The position numbers and the translations under genes were made by a program. The notes under the pieces were generated by a model. The model was given only the letters and a program-made list of their open reading frames with translations. It had not been told where the DNA came from and searched no databases. A stretch of 64,000 nt of DNA from Rickettsiales bacterium (GTDB lineage: Bacteria > Pseudomonadota > Alphaproteobacteria > Rickettsiales > SXRF01), in assembly GCA_041396965.1 (NCBI GenBank), contig JAWKXN010000001.1:310001-374000 (forward strand), in the 5' to 3' direction. Shown one piece after another: positions 34,568 through 43,612 of this stretch; the first letter of the stretch is position 1, and each line of letters begins with the position of its first letter.

Positions 34568-35659
34568 TTATTGTCTGCTAACAAGCGCGTGGCGGAACTG
34601 TTTAAGGCGCAAAAGGAAGGCATCAAGTATCTTCTCAACCTGTTTATATTGCGCGGAGATACTTTCCGTATCCTCATCAGGAGGTAGCAGGGCAGGGGTG
34701 GTAAAATCAGCAAAACCGGTTCCGGCATATTTGGCAAAAGATATTCCAGTGTTTTTTTCCGCTTCCATAACAGTGGTAATTAGGCAGGAAGCGACAATGC
34801 GTGGGAATAATCTAGTATACGCTATTACCTCATCAGCTTTGCTTTCCTCGCTTTTGGGAGCAGTCTGTAATTCACGCTGGACATAAGCGATAGCGTCAAT
34901 ATAGCGATCTAGTCCTTTTAGTAGATTCTCACTATTCTGCGCGAAAATATCAGCCCATAATTCTGAGTCGGAGGAGGTGATTCTAAGAAAAGTTTTATAT
35001 ATGTTATTCTGTTGAGGGTCTTCCAGTTCCCGCTTGTAAAACTCACCAAGCGGTTCTGTTACGCAAAACGCTATAAGTTGTGGCAGATGCGACATATAAG
35101 CGTAAATAAGGTCATGCGTGTCCGCTGGCATCCCCTCTAGCCTAGCGCCCATCGCGCCCCAAAAATTGGTAAGCTTGTTAAGTAATTCATCTTCTGGAGG
35201 TTGCTCTGGGGTTATTATTATTCTCCGTTGCTTAAAAAGGTCATCACGTCCACTACGTACACCAGTTCTCTCACTACCAGCTATTGGGTGAGTTGGCATA
35301 AATATCACATTCTGTGGTAGGTTATCTTCAATAGCCGAAATAGCCGGTCTTTTTACCGATGCTACGTCTATTACTATAGTTCTGTCGCTGAGGCTTGTCG
35401 CTATTTCTTTGCTTATATCAGCGAGTGTCGCTGGTGGGGTGGCGATTATTACCAATTCACTGTCACTTACGGATTCCCCAATATTATTTGCCGCTTCGTC
35501 AATAAATTTTTCTTTAATAGCGTAGGTTAAAGACAATTCATCTTGATCATAAGCGATTATTCTTTCAGCAAGATTGTTTTTACGAACTCCACGCGCGATA
35601 GAGCTGCCGATCAAACCGAGCCCTATTATAGTTATCTGTTTGAATATTGGATTAGTCAT
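34568..35659 (-). CDS. tyrA: Prephenate/arogenate dehydrogenase
   Basis: Oxidative decarboxylation of prephenate or arogenate in tyrosine synthesis. The 363 residues begin with a NAD-binding fold ITIIGLGLIGSSIARGVRKN (about 9-28); VIDVASVKRPAI and the signature THPIAGSERTGVRSGRDDLF (about 127-146) follow. The C-terminal helical dimerisation domain is present; the last 60 residues are an unusual polar extension. It belongs with hisC and chorismate mutase on the same strand but is now separated from hisC by a disrupted gene and an IS200 copy. Confidence 0.93.
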   Translation of the reverse strand: MTNPIFKQITIIGLGLIGSSIARGVRKNNLAERIIAYDQDELSLTYAIKEKFIDEAANNIGESVSDSELVIIATPPATLADISKEIATSLSDRTIVIDVASVKRPAISAIEDNLPQNVIFMPTHPIAGSERTGVRSGRDDLFKQRRIIITPEQPPEDELLNKLTNFWGAMGARLEGMPADTHDLIYAYMSHLPQLIAFCVTEPLGEFYKRELEDPQQNNIYKTFLRITSSDSELWADIFAQNSENLLKGLDRYIDAIAYVQRELQTAPKSEESKADEVIAYTRLFPRIVASCLITTVMEAEKNTGISFAKYAGTGFADFTTPALLPPDEDTESISAQYKQVEKILDAFLLRLKQFRHALVSRQ

Positions 35660-35707
35660 TTATATCTTCTATGTTAACTTTTAAGTCAGATACTTATAAT
35701 CGTTCTG

Positions 35708-35815
35708 CTTTCTAAAAAATAGAAAGACTATGAAATTAGTCACCAAAAGCGACTGATTTCCGCCGCGATAGCGAGCACAATCAATTTTTAATATATCATT
35801 AAAAATTTGAAGCCA
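35708..35815 (+). repeat. Multi-hairpin repeat, copy A2
   Basis: In order: hairpin CTTTCTA/TAGAAAG (35708-35726), ACTATG, hairpin AAATTAGTC/GACTGATTT (35733-35759, one G-T pair), GC-rich CCGCCGCGATAGCGAGC (35760-35776), hairpin AATTTTTAAT/ATTAAAAATT (35783-35807), then GAAGCC. The plan equals copies A1 (29941) and A3 (56810) while the stem sequences differ. It lies upstream of tyrA, just past the 3' end of the IS-split gene. Confidence 0.7.
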
Positions 35816-35856
35816 CATAGCTAACATGTATCATTTATATATGGAAGAGAAAAACG

Positions 35857-36171
35857 TTATCTTATCATTTCTGTCCCAGTTTTTATACCTATTTCCCTAT
35901 TATTGCCTTCTAAAATATCACGAATTTTTTTTGGAACATTTTTTTGTTTATACAAACTATCTGTGTCTTTAAGTGTCATTTTCTCTGTTATTGTTTGTCT
36001 AATAGAACCATTCGTGTATTTAGTCCCTAAATCAAAAATATACGCTGGTTGATTGCTAAGTATTTCATTAAATTTTTCTATTATTGGTTCTAGAACTTGA
36101 TAATTATCACTCTTTTTTGAGCCAGTTTTTACAGTTCTAAAATTACGTCTGTTTATCCGCGTTCTAAGACC
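35857..36171 (-). pseudogene. 3' half of a gene interrupted by IS200
   Basis: The minus strand is open without a start codon from the left end of the IS to TAA at 35857-35859, about 105 codons. It encodes a polar, Lys-rich segment with NYQVLEPIIEKFNEILSNQP, YIFDLGTKYTNGSIRQTI and a KKIRDILEGNNREIG tail. No homologous family is recognised. The fragment and the frame at 36651-37214 point the same way on either side of the IS and have similar composition, so they are best read as one broken gene. Confidence 0.65.
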
Positions 36172-36685
36172 GCCTGCGTGAGCTGGCGGATGTAGCGCAG
36201 CTACAATCTTCCTGCTACAAATAATATATGAGTTACAGGAAACAAAATAACTGCATCTATCTATGTCACTATCACCTTGTTTTTGCGACTAAATACCGTC
36301 GTAAGATTATCAACGAAGGTGTTAGCGAATTTTTGAGGAATAGACTCTATGAAATAACGGAACATTATCCAGAAATAGATATTATGGAATATAATGATGA
36401 TAAAGATCATATACATATTCTTGTGTCTATTCCTCCAAAGATGAGCGTAGGAGATGTTGTACGAATAATTAAGACGAATACAGCACGCAAAATCAAGGTA
36501 AAGTTTCCGTTTCTCAAAAAGGTGTATTGGGGTACAGATAGTATATGGTCGGGCAGTTATTTTGTTTCTACGGTGGGGATAAATGAAAAGATTATACAGC
36601 GTTATATAGAAAAACAAGGGCAGGAAGATTGTGGCCAAGCGAAGCTTGAACTAGAGTGAAACCGCCTGCGTAAGCTGGCGGAGAT
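36165..36685 (+). mobile_element. IS200-type insertion sequence
   Basis: A single small transposase gene lies between two near-identical subterminal hairpins: CCGCC-TGCGTGAGCT-GGCGG at 36170-36189 and CCGCC-TGCGTAAGCT-GGCGG at 36662-36681. Such hairpins at both ends, without terminal inverted repeats or obvious target duplication, are the hallmark of IS200/IS605 elements, which move as single-stranded DNA. There is no accessory tnpB. The exact tips cannot be set by eye. It interrupts a hypothetical gene. Confidence 0.8.
36228..36659 (+). CDS. tnpA: IS200/IS605 family transposase TnpA
   Basis: HUH-type Y1 transposase of 143 residues. The family start YLCHYHLVFATKYRRKII (about 11-28), the metal-binding DHIHILVSIPPKMSVGDVV (about 60-78, HxH) and the catalytic tyrosine in EKIIQRYIEKQG (about 120-131) are all present, as is the SYFVSTVG segment. 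No frameshift is seen, so it should be active. It lies between the two subterminal hairpins of the element. Confidence 0.95.
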   Translation: MSYRKQNNCIYLCHYHLVFATKYRRKIINEGVSEFLRNRLYEITEHYPEIDIMEYNDDKDHIHILVSIPPKMSVGDVVRIIKTNTARKIKVKFPFLKKVYWGTDSIWSGSYFVSTVGINEKIIQRYIEKQGQEDCGQAKLELE

Positions 36686-37214
36686 TCACAGGTTTTTCGA
36701 AACAAGATATAGACTTTTCTGGTACACCCTCCATTCTTAGCTCTTTTAGCGCTCTTTCACAATTTTTTCCGTTTGCCGCGTCATTTAGACGCCAGTTTAC
36801 ATGTGTCAACGCTTCCTCAAAATTTTTCCGTGTGTACCCATTTAATTTCCTTATTGCTTCCTTTATTATTGGGTCTAAATCTTTTTTTAGAGACGTAACA
36901 ATGTTTTTATCCACTTGGGAAATTATGTCCTTTCTCGGCATATCAATAAAATATATAGCAAAATCAGTGGTTTTATCAGAGCTATTTCTAGTCTTTTTAA
37001 TTGTTATATTTTCACCTTTTATTTTATTCAATACACCATTGATATAATCAATATTATGATCTGTGCTTATGGCGAATGTGTCAGTGCCAACACCTTCATT
37101 GTTTGTATTGTGGGAATGATATATATATCTCGTACTTTCAATTAGCAGTAAACTTCCTAGTAATTCTTTTACTGCTTGTATATGACTCTTTTGTTCTTCA
37201 GTGTTTGAAGCCAT
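36651..37214 (-). pseudogene. 5' half of a gene interrupted by IS200
   Basis: An open frame of 187 codons from an ATG at 37214, soluble and charged. Visible parts are VKELLGSLLLIESTRYIYHS (about 15-34), DFAIYFIDMPRKDIISQVDK and NFEEALTHVNWRLNDAANGK. The last 10 or so residues, from LRQLTQAVSL, are encoded by the right-end hairpin of the IS, so the real gene continued into the fragment at 35857-36171. The full product would be about 280 residues. I do not recognise the family. It stands between hisC and tyrA. Confidence 0.65.
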
Positions 37215-37370
37215 AATTCACTTCCTGCATTTTATTAAAAATTGGTTAATTATACAGGTTAAAAATTATTAAATCAAATTGAATAATAGGCTATATTAAA
37301 AACCAAGAATTGAAAAAAATGTTGTTTTTCAAATATATATTTATAATATATATTATTAGAAAATAGTTAA

Positions 37371-38456
37371 TTATTTGTTTAGGAATTTTCTTAAAACATC
37401 AATGACTGCCTCATTATCCTCGCAAAGACCGACGCTTATTCTCAGGCAGTTGGGAAACCCATAATTTGTTACCTCACGAACTATTAACCCTCTTTCCATG
37501 AGATAGGCGTTAGCGGCGGTGGCGGTGTGCCCCTTTTCAGGAAATTTCACCAATAAGAAATTACCAGCGCTTGGATATGGCTTAAGACCAAGTTCTGATA
37601 TTTTCGCAAATAATTTCTCCAACTCTTGTTTGTTAAAGTCTTTGGCTTTAGCGGTAAATTCAGTATCACGCACGGCGGCGATCCCAGCCTCTATAGCAGG
37701 AGTTGAAATGTTAAAAGGACCTCTTATTCGGTTTATAACATCTATTATATGTTCTGGCGCGAACATCCAGCCAAGACGTAGTGCGCTAAGTCCATAAATT
37801 TTTGAGAATGTTCTAAGCATTACCACATTTTCATTGTTTTTTACTAGTGTGCTGCCATCACTATAGTCATCCGCTTCCACATATTCGCAGTAAGCGTCAT
37901 CAATAGCTAGAATTACATTTTTGGGAATACCAGCATGTAGACGTTTTAGTTCGGAAGTAGTTATATATGATCCAGTTGGATTGTTAGGATTAGCGATGAA
38001 TATAATCTTAGTTTTTGGACTTATAGTGGCTAGTATAGCGTCAACATCGGTTCTTAGCTCTTTTTCTGTTGCCGCTATTACCTTAGCTCCAACGCTCTGC
38101 GCGTATATCTTATACATCAAAAAACCATGCTTGCTTATTATTACCTCATCACCTTTATTCACATAAGCGTGAACTAATAATCCGATAAGTTCATCAGATC
38201 CAGCGCCACAGACAATTTTTTTCAGTGGAAGTTCATAAATATCACTGATTGCTTCTCTTAATTTATATGCGCTACCATCAGGATAGCGGTGTAAATTAGT
38301 GACGACTTCTTTATAAGCCTCTATAGCTTTAGGGCTTGCTCCAAGTGGAGTTTCGTTGGAAGATAGTTTAATGGTTTTTATCGCGGAATTAGATGTTGAT
38401 TTTCCACCAACATAAGGTGCTATCTCTAAAATTCCATGATTTGGGGTAGGACGCAT
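37371..38456 (-). CDS. hisC: Histidinol-phosphate/aromatic aminotransferase
   Basis: PLP-dependent class I/II aminotransferase, 361 residues. Motifs: NETPLGASPKAIEAYKE (about 34-50), VCGAGSDELIGLLVHAYVNK (about 82-101), NPNNPTGSYI (about 155), the PLP lysine in RTFSKIYGLSALRLGWMFAP (about 217-236) and a late arginine in LRISVGLCEDNE. Its place between chorismate mutase and tyrA suggests that it transaminates aromatic precursors as well as, or instead of, histidinol phosphate. Confidence 0.93.
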   Translation of the reverse strand: MRPTPNHGILEIAPYVGGKSTSNSAIKTIKLSSNETPLGASPKAIEAYKEVVTNLHRYPDGSAYKLREAISDIYELPLKKIVCGAGSDELIGLLVHAYVNKGDEVIISKHGFLMYKIYAQSVGAKVIAATEKELRTDVDAILATISPKTKIIFIANPNNPTGSYITTSELKRLHAGIPKNVILAIDDAYCEYVEADDYSDGSTLVKNNENVVMLRTFSKIYGLSALRLGWMFAPEHIIDVINRIRGPFNISTPAIEAGIAAVRDTEFTAKAKDFNKQELEKLFAKISELGLKPYPSAGNFLLVKFPEKGHTATAANAYLMERGLIVREVTNYGFPNCLRISVGLCEDNEAVIDVLRKFLNK

Positions 38457-38487
38457 AATTATTTATTCTAAATTTTATATTATTAGA

Positions 38488-39411
38488 TTAATTAGTAAAA
38501 TCTATTGGGGTGGCATAAGCTCCAAGAAAATAACATCTAAATAAAGCGCGACCCAAAGCGGAAAGAGCTTGCTTTAACTCTTCATGATTTTCATCAACAA
38601 AGCATCTAACTTCAATCAGATGATGACGGCTTGCTGGGTTAATAGTCGTAGTGGTAAGCCAGCGGGCGTTCAGACCTATACTACTAAATATTGTCTGCAA
38701 GCGATTTTGGCTTACATTATGCTCAGCCTCTATAACTATTATGGATATATCATCACCAGACGGTTCAGGGATGAGTTTAGCTATGGCAAGAGCTGATGGA
38801 TTATTCCTGTCTGTAGGCTGGTTATTTACAAATGGTATATGAGCGAATATTTTGGGAGAGTTTTCTCCTTGTTGTAGCAGTAATACCCACCAGTTATCAT
38901 CATCACTTATATTATCCATATTTGGAACTATACCAACCGACGCTTTATCCTCAATCACATCACTTATAACACGTTTTACATATGGCTGTTTTATAATTGG
39001 TATATTGGGACCAAAATATTCTCTTGCCAGCCAGTATAGCTTACTTTCTTTTTCATCAGAGAATATAGAAGTGGTAAGTTTAGACTCAACGTTAGTGGAA
39101 GCGCCAATAATTATACGCCATATAGCGGCCGCTGAAGCCGCTGGAAAATCACTTTCGGCGAATCTTTCCGTTATATCTCTTATCATTTCAGCTTCCCTAC
39201 CGGGACGGATAGGGCAGGGTATATTGGTCTTACTATATTTTAGGCTTCCAACCTGCTTTACTATACCTATACGCTTTTTAAGCTGGCTTATTATGACATT
39301 ATCAATTTCATCTATTTGCTTGCGAAATATCGCTAATTCTTTTTCAATGTTATCTACTTCAACATTGGTATCCTCTACTGTAGAGGCTTCTGATATATCA
39401 TCCATAGCCAT
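38488..39411 (-). CDS. Chorismate mutase with a degenerate prephenate-dehydratase-like region
   Basis: The N-terminal AroQ-type chorismate mutase (about 25-110) shows LAIFRKQIDEIDNVIISQLK, RIGIVKQVGSLKY and a late IWRIIIGAS. The remaining 200 residues follow the layout of PheA: a binding-protein-like region with SVGIVPNMDN and a C-terminal ACT-like part (ISIIVIEAEHNVSQNRLQTI). The dehydratase signature with its conserved Thr is not visible. This combination is seen in alphaproteobacterial chorismate mutases of the CM-hisC-tyrA operon, so it probably makes prephenate only. It starts the minus-strand group with hisC 31 bases downstream. Confidence 0.8.
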   Translation of the reverse strand: MAMDDISEASTVEDTNVEVDNIEKELAIFRKQIDEIDNVIISQLKKRIGIVKQVGSLKYSKTNIPCPIRPGREAEMIRDITERFAESDFPAASAAAIWRIIIGASTNVESKLTTSIFSDEKESKLYWLAREYFGPNIPIIKQPYVKRVISDVIEDKASVGIVPNMDNISDDDNWWVLLLQQGENSPKIFAHIPFVNNQPTDRNNPSALAIAKLIPEPSGDDISIIVIEAEHNVSQNRLQTIFSSIGLNARWLTTTTINPASRHHLIEVRCFVDENHEELKQALSALGRALFRCYFLGAYATPIDFTN

Positions 39412-39504
39412 TCATATTATTAAAATTGTTAGACAAACTAAGCTATAAGAGATAATTCAGCTAAGTCAACCTGTAAAAGTAACATATTTTACCATATGGG
39501 TAAG

Positions 39505-40953
39505 CTATTTGCTGATTCTGAGATTAGCCAGCGAATCACCAATCTGGCTGAAGGCAAGCGATAAATCATCGGTGGTCGGGCTATCAAAGTAGTACTCTGC
39601 CTTGCTCGCACAATTTTTTAACACATTTTTCGCTGTTGTGCCTATATTCGTACCAAGTGCTATGGTATAAATTATTACATTACTGCTATTTGCCTTGATG
39701 TTATCACATACACTGCCTGTTCTTATGTTTAACTCAGATTCTCCATTATTGCAATCGCTTCCCCACCACGAGGAAGTGCAGGCGCTTGGTCCAAGCTGTC
39801 CATCATCAGGATAACCATAAGCGGTATATCTGTTATCGGATATTGTGTTGTCTCCATCACTCATCAGGATTATCGCTTTGTTCATCAGCGGGGTGTTGTA
39901 ATCAAGCGGAAGTGCGTTAGTGTCCATCTCTCCACCCCATAAATTACGCCATTTAGGGGATATTAACCTCCAACCCCAAGCCATTCCTAGGTTAATATGG
40001 GTAAGACCACCTGTAGTCATCGATGAAATAGCATTCAATATGGTAGTTTTGCTGGATGTAAGTGGAGTAATTGCTTGCGGACAGTAAACATTAGGACCTT
40101 TGGTGCTGGTTATGTAGTAATTACCATATGATATCCAGTTATTGGTGCTGTCATTATCCTCCGCGTAATATTTAGGAAACAGCCTTACGGACGGTATGTC
40201 ATCAGTTATATCATATTGCGGAGTTAAGGTGCTGTTACTGCGTGATTCCACACAACCTTCCCAGCTTGATGGTCCCCAGTTGAAACTATCTGTCTCAACC
40301 CAGCTGGTTCTGCTAGAGCCGATATTTACCGTTTGTGAGAAAGGAACAAGACCAATCCAGAGATTATCTATGGTTTCATTGCTGCCATATAATATATTTA
40401 CCATTGTCGTTGCCGCGTTTTTAGCGGCGGTTATTTTGCTTACTGAACCACCTGCAGAACCGGTCATTGAACCTGTCGTATCCATTACTAGCACTATTTC
40501 CAGACCTTTGCTCTCACGGGTAATTTCTGATGAAGCGGAAATAGCAAGACTCTCAATACCAGCTATTCTCATAAAAGTCGTTGGCACAGATCCTGATATA
40601 GAAAGAGATATCACTTTATTGTCACTGCTTGGCGTAACCAACAATGTGCCAATAGTAGTTCCCATATAATTGGCAGGGAAATTAGCATTGAAATATTTGT
40701 TGGCTTCGCTGTTTATATCATTGGTGCTTATGGTGGCCGCTGCCGCAAGACCGGCGTTATCTAATGCGCTCCCCATTCTTGCCTGTACAAGCTGCGCACG
40801 TGCCATATCAATTGACACACCGATTATTGAGACAATGGCAAGTAATCCAACACCTACCACAAGCATTGCTGATCCCGATTGTTCGCAAGTAAACCTGTTA
40901 AATGCTCTACGTGTATTACTGGTATATAGAGAAAGTTTTTCCATGCTAGGCAT
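39505..40953 (-). CDS. TadG-like pilus assembly protein with von Willebrand A domain
   Basis: From the ATG at 40953 (GGAGAG ribosome-binding site) the protein has 482 residues. An N-terminal helix, SAMLVVGVGLLAIVSIIGVS (about 27-46), with the TadE-like FTCEQSGSAML start, is followed by a von Willebrand A domain (about 150-480) whose metal site begins VLVMDTTGSMTGSAGG. The Ser/Asn-rich C-terminal end is YYFDSPTTDDLSLAFSQIGD. TadG proteins act at the cell surface in Tad pilus assembly. It overlaps the upstream gene by eight bases. No tadA/B/C genes are in the window. Confidence 0.85.
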   Translation of the reverse strand: MPSMEKLSLYTSNTRRAFNRFTCEQSGSAMLVVGVGLLAIVSIIGVSIDMARAQLVQARMGSALDNAGLAAAATISTNDINSEANKYFNANFPANYMGTTIGTLLVTPSSDNKVISLSISGSVPTTFMRIAGIESLAISASSEITRESKGLEIVLVMDTTGSMTGSAGGSVSKITAAKNAATTMVNILYGSNETIDNLWIGLVPFSQTVNIGSSRTSWVETDSFNWGPSSWEGCVESRSNSTLTPQYDITDDIPSVRLFPKYYAEDNDSTNNWISYGNYYITSTKGPNVYCPQAITPLTSSKTTILNAISSMTTGGLTHINLGMAWGWRLISPKWRNLWGGEMDTNALPLDYNTPLMNKAIILMSDGDNTISDNRYTAYGYPDDGQLGPSACTSSWWGSDCNNGESELNIRTGSVCDNIKANSSNVIIYTIALGTNIGTTAKNVLKNCASKAEYYFDSPTTDDLSLAFSQIGDSLANLRISK

Positions 40954-41563
40954 ATATTTCTCTCCATATCTCTCCCCACAAGTTTTTTGGAGAGTATATG
41001 TTATATCCAAGTACCTTCAGATCCCCCAGCCTTGGTTTATGTATGCTGTAGCGATACATCGTGCTGCTATTATATATGGTGCCCGATAGTATAGGTTCGT
41101 AGCTGAAAAATACTTCAGCTATTATAACAGTCTCCTTGTCAGTTATGGCAAAACCTCCAGGCATGGTGGCGTTTCCTCCCGATGTTCCGACAAGACTCGT
41201 CTGCACTGTCCCTCCGCTTGTATATTGCCAGTTGATTACTGGGGGATCTTCACCGGTTTTGGTTACGGATGATATTATGGCATAGCCGTTTGTATCAAAA
41301 TCATAAGGAAGCATCAGCTGGCTGGCTGCGAGTATTATCTGGCTTAAATCACCGGAGTTAACATTCTTTGACTGTGCTACAAGGTCAGAAAGAGATATTG
41401 AGACACGTTCCATTTTTTGCGTGATCAATACGTAGCGCGTTACCTCAATAGCACCGAATGTAAGAATTATGAAAAGCGGGAGAAACAGAGCAAACTCAAC
41501 AGCCGCAAGACCATCCCGCGAAAGTAGCATTTTTTTATATGTGTACAACAATCTGTTTTTCAT
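40946..41563 (-). CDS. TadE/TadF-family pseudopilin-like protein
   Basis: A 205-residue protein with the TadE signature GLAAVEFALFLPLFIILTFG (about 19-38), including the conserved glutamate five residues into the helix after the prepilin-type cleavage region. The rest is an extracytoplasmic domain rich in Ser, Gly and Thr. It lies 33 bases after the upstream tadE-like gene and overlaps the vWA gene downstream, so the three are one operon. Confidence 0.85.
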   Translation of the reverse strand: MKNRLLYTYKKMLLSRDGLAAVEFALFLPLFIILTFGAIEVTRYVLITQKMERVSISLSDLVAQSKNVNSGDLSQIILAASQLMLPYDFDTNGYAIISSVTKTGEDPPVINWQYTSGGTVQTSLVGTSGGNATMPGGFAITDKETVIIAEVFFSYEPILSGTIYNSSTMYRYSIHKPRLGDLKVLGYNIYSPKNLWGEIWREIYA

Positions 41564-41596
41564 TTTATTTATACACTTTTACTAAAATAGTTTCGA

Positions 41597-42157
41597 TTAA
41601 TATGGCTCGTTCTTTACAACAGTACGGCTTGATATTATTAATGGATTATCAAAAAAGGAGTTTATTATTGGTGTCGTAATGGTCCATGGATAACTTACCG
41701 TATATACTACTACGTCATTCGCATTGCCCAGTCCTTCAACACCAGCACTGTCCCATTGCCCGTTCCCGTTTACATCCGTGTAGGTTTCCCCGACATTATA
41801 GACACCATTGTGATTTGAATCTATGTAAGGTTCTTCTTGGCTTATTGATTCGAATGATGGATAAACCGTAGTGTTGACGGTAATATTTTCAGGATCCAGC
41901 AATCCGGTTGTTCTTAACGCCACGGTATTTACTATTTGTTGCTGGCGGGTTATTCCTTCTATGGTATATCCGGTTTTTCCATAACGGCTGCCTGCTGCGG
42001 TAGCTCCTTCCATTACGCTGCTTACAAACATGACAAGAGAGAACTCAACAAGACCAGTAAGCATTAGCAGAAATACCGGAGCGATCAAAGCAAATTCAAC
42101 CGCAGTCGTACCACTGCGATCGGAATAAAATTTTCTTGTTTTGTTGTTTGTGGACAT
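41597..42157 (-). CDS. TadE-family pseudopilin with calcium-loop-like insert
   Basis: The 186 residues start with a short basic segment and the TadE helix TAVEFALIAPVFLLMLTGLV (about 18-37). The periplasmic part contains DSNHNGVYNVGETYTDVNGN (about 113-132) followed by GQWD, two repeats of the D-x-N-x-N-G pattern seen in dockerin or EF-hand-like calcium loops. It is the first gene of the three-gene Tad-type operon. The start lies 234 bases from the divergent metX. Confidence 0.85.
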   Translation of the reverse strand: MSTNNKTRKFYSDRSGTTAVEFALIAPVFLLMLTGLVEFSLVMFVSSVMEGATAAGSRYGKTGYTIEGITRQQQIVNTVALRTTGLLDPENITVNTTVYPSFESISQEEPYIDSNHNGVYNVGETYTDVNGNGQWDSAGVEGLGNANDVVVYTVSYPWTITTPIINSFFDNPLIISSRTVVKNEPY

Positions 42158-42391
42158 TGTCTTATATCAAGCATTATGTAGATTTATTGTACTATCGCAC
42201 TAAAACACCACTTAGCGCATCTTATCATAACAATATTAACCCGTAGTTAATTATGTTAATTAATTTATTGAAAATTATAAAAAATATATAATTAATTTGT
42301 TTCAAATATGTAAATGCTTTATATTATATTTATATTATAACTGATGTATAATTAATTAGCTGTCCAGCATATTCAATTTTATTTTTTCATT

Positions 42392-43552
42392 ATGAAAAAA
42401 AAGTCAATATTTGGTGATAGATATAGAGAGATAGAAATCGGCAATGTTGTTAATATAGCGGTCGATGAACCTCTTGTCCTAGAATGTGGCGTTAAGGTTG
42501 CTAATATACCTATAGCCTATCAGGCATATGGAAAAATTAATAAAGATAAAAGCAATGTAGTTTTGGTTTGTCATGCCTTAACCGGTGATCAATATCTTTG
42601 TGGAGAGCATCCGGTTACAGGTAGAATAGGTTGGTGGGATAGAATGGTAGGGGTTGGAAAACCTATTGATACAGACAGGTTTTTTGTTATTTGCTCTAAT
42701 ATAATTGGCGGTTGTATGGGGTCATTTGGACCTAAGGAAATCAATAAAGAAACTGGCAAACAATATGGGCTTGACTTCCCATTTATTACAATAGGCGATA
42801 TGGTAAAAGCCCAGTCGTTATTGTTGGACGCGATCGGGATAAAAAAAATATTCTGTATAGTTGGCGGTTCAATGGGAGGTATGCAGGCTCTTGAGTGGGC
42901 TAGATGTTTCCCTGAGCGGGTTTTCGCGGTCATGCCAATCGCGACTGCTGTCCGCCAGTCAGCACAGAATATAGCTTTTCATGAAATAGGTAGGCAAGCT
43001 ATAATGGCGGATCCCAATTGGTGCGATGGTAATTATCTGCAAATACGTAATTACCCGTCTAAAGGACTTGCGGTAGCGCGCATGGCCGCTCATGTTACCT
43101 ATCTTTCGCAAAAGACATTACAAGAAAAATTCGGTCGTAATCTTCAAAATAGGCAGAGCGTTACCTATGGTCTGGACGCTGATTTCAGAGTAGAAAGCTA
43201 TCTTCGTCATCAGGGGACTAGTTTTGTCGAACGATTTGATGCCAACTCTTATCTATATTTGACCAGAGCCGCCAGCTATTTTGATTTAACTGAAGGTAAT
43301 GACAGCAAGCTTACAGATATATTTAAGGGAACAAAAACCCGTTTTTGTGTTGTTTCATTTAGTAGTGACTGGTTATATCCAACCTCTGAGAGTCGTTATC
43401 TGGTAAGAGCCTTAAACGCCGCCGCCGCTGATGTCAGTTTTACCGAGATAGAAAGCGACAATGGGCATGATTCCTTTCTGCTGGATATACCGGAATTTGA
43501 TGATGTGGTGCGTGGGTTTATAGAGGGGAGCGCGGAGATGTATGGAGTATAA
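42392..43552 (+). CDS. metX: Homoserine O-acetyltransferase
   Basis: Acylates homoserine in methionine synthesis. The alpha/beta-hydrolase fold protein of 386 residues has the nucleophile serine in CIVGGSMGGMQALEWARCFP (about 154-173), ALTGDQYLCGEHP near 65-77, the acid in SFSSDWLYPTSESRYL (about 325-340) and the histidine in DNGHDSFLLD (about 358-367). The 234-base A/T-rich upstream gap shows no SAM-II riboswitch. metX and metW are normally adjacent; an IS element now lies between them. Confidence 0.94.
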   Translation: MKKKSIFGDRYREIEIGNVVNIAVDEPLVLECGVKVANIPIAYQAYGKINKDKSNVVLVCHALTGDQYLCGEHPVTGRIGWWDRMVGVGKPIDTDRFFVICSNIIGGCMGSFGPKEINKETGKQYGLDFPFITIGDMVKAQSLLLDAIGIKKIFCIVGGSMGGMQALEWARCFPERVFAVMPIATAVRQSAQNIAFHEIGRQAIMADPNWCDGNYLQIRNYPSKGLAVARMAAHVTYLSQKTLQEKFGRNLQNRQSVTYGLDADFRVESYLRHQGTSFVERFDANSYLYLTRAASYFDLTEGNDSKLTDIFKGTKTRFCVVSFSSDWLYPTSESRYLVRALNAAAADVSFTEIESDNGHDSFLLDIPEFDDVVRGFIEGSAEMYGV

Positions 43553-43612
43553 TAAAACTAATAATATCAATATATTGTTAGCTATAATTAAAGTTGTTGA
43601 TTAAGTAGGCAT

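Noticed and set aside
37305..37335. TTGAAAAA/TTTTTCAA hairpin after hisC as terminator
   Set aside because: The stem is only A/T pairs in a very A/T-rich gap and has little stability, so it was not listed as a terminator.
38852..39448. 198-codon plus-strand frame opposite chorismate mutase
   Set aside because: It mirrors a gene with clear domain matches, is Ser/Ile-rich as expected for an antisense frame, and has no recognisable motif.
40196..41089. Plus-strand frames opposite the TadG-like gene
   Set aside because: Antisense shadows of the vWA-domain gene, which has a signature metal site and membrane helix on the minus strand.
42158..42391. Possible SAM-II riboswitch before metX
   Set aside because: The gap is A/T-rich and a short text (CGCAC...AAAACACCAC) looks suggestive, but the SAM-II core and pseudoknot pairings are not present in order.
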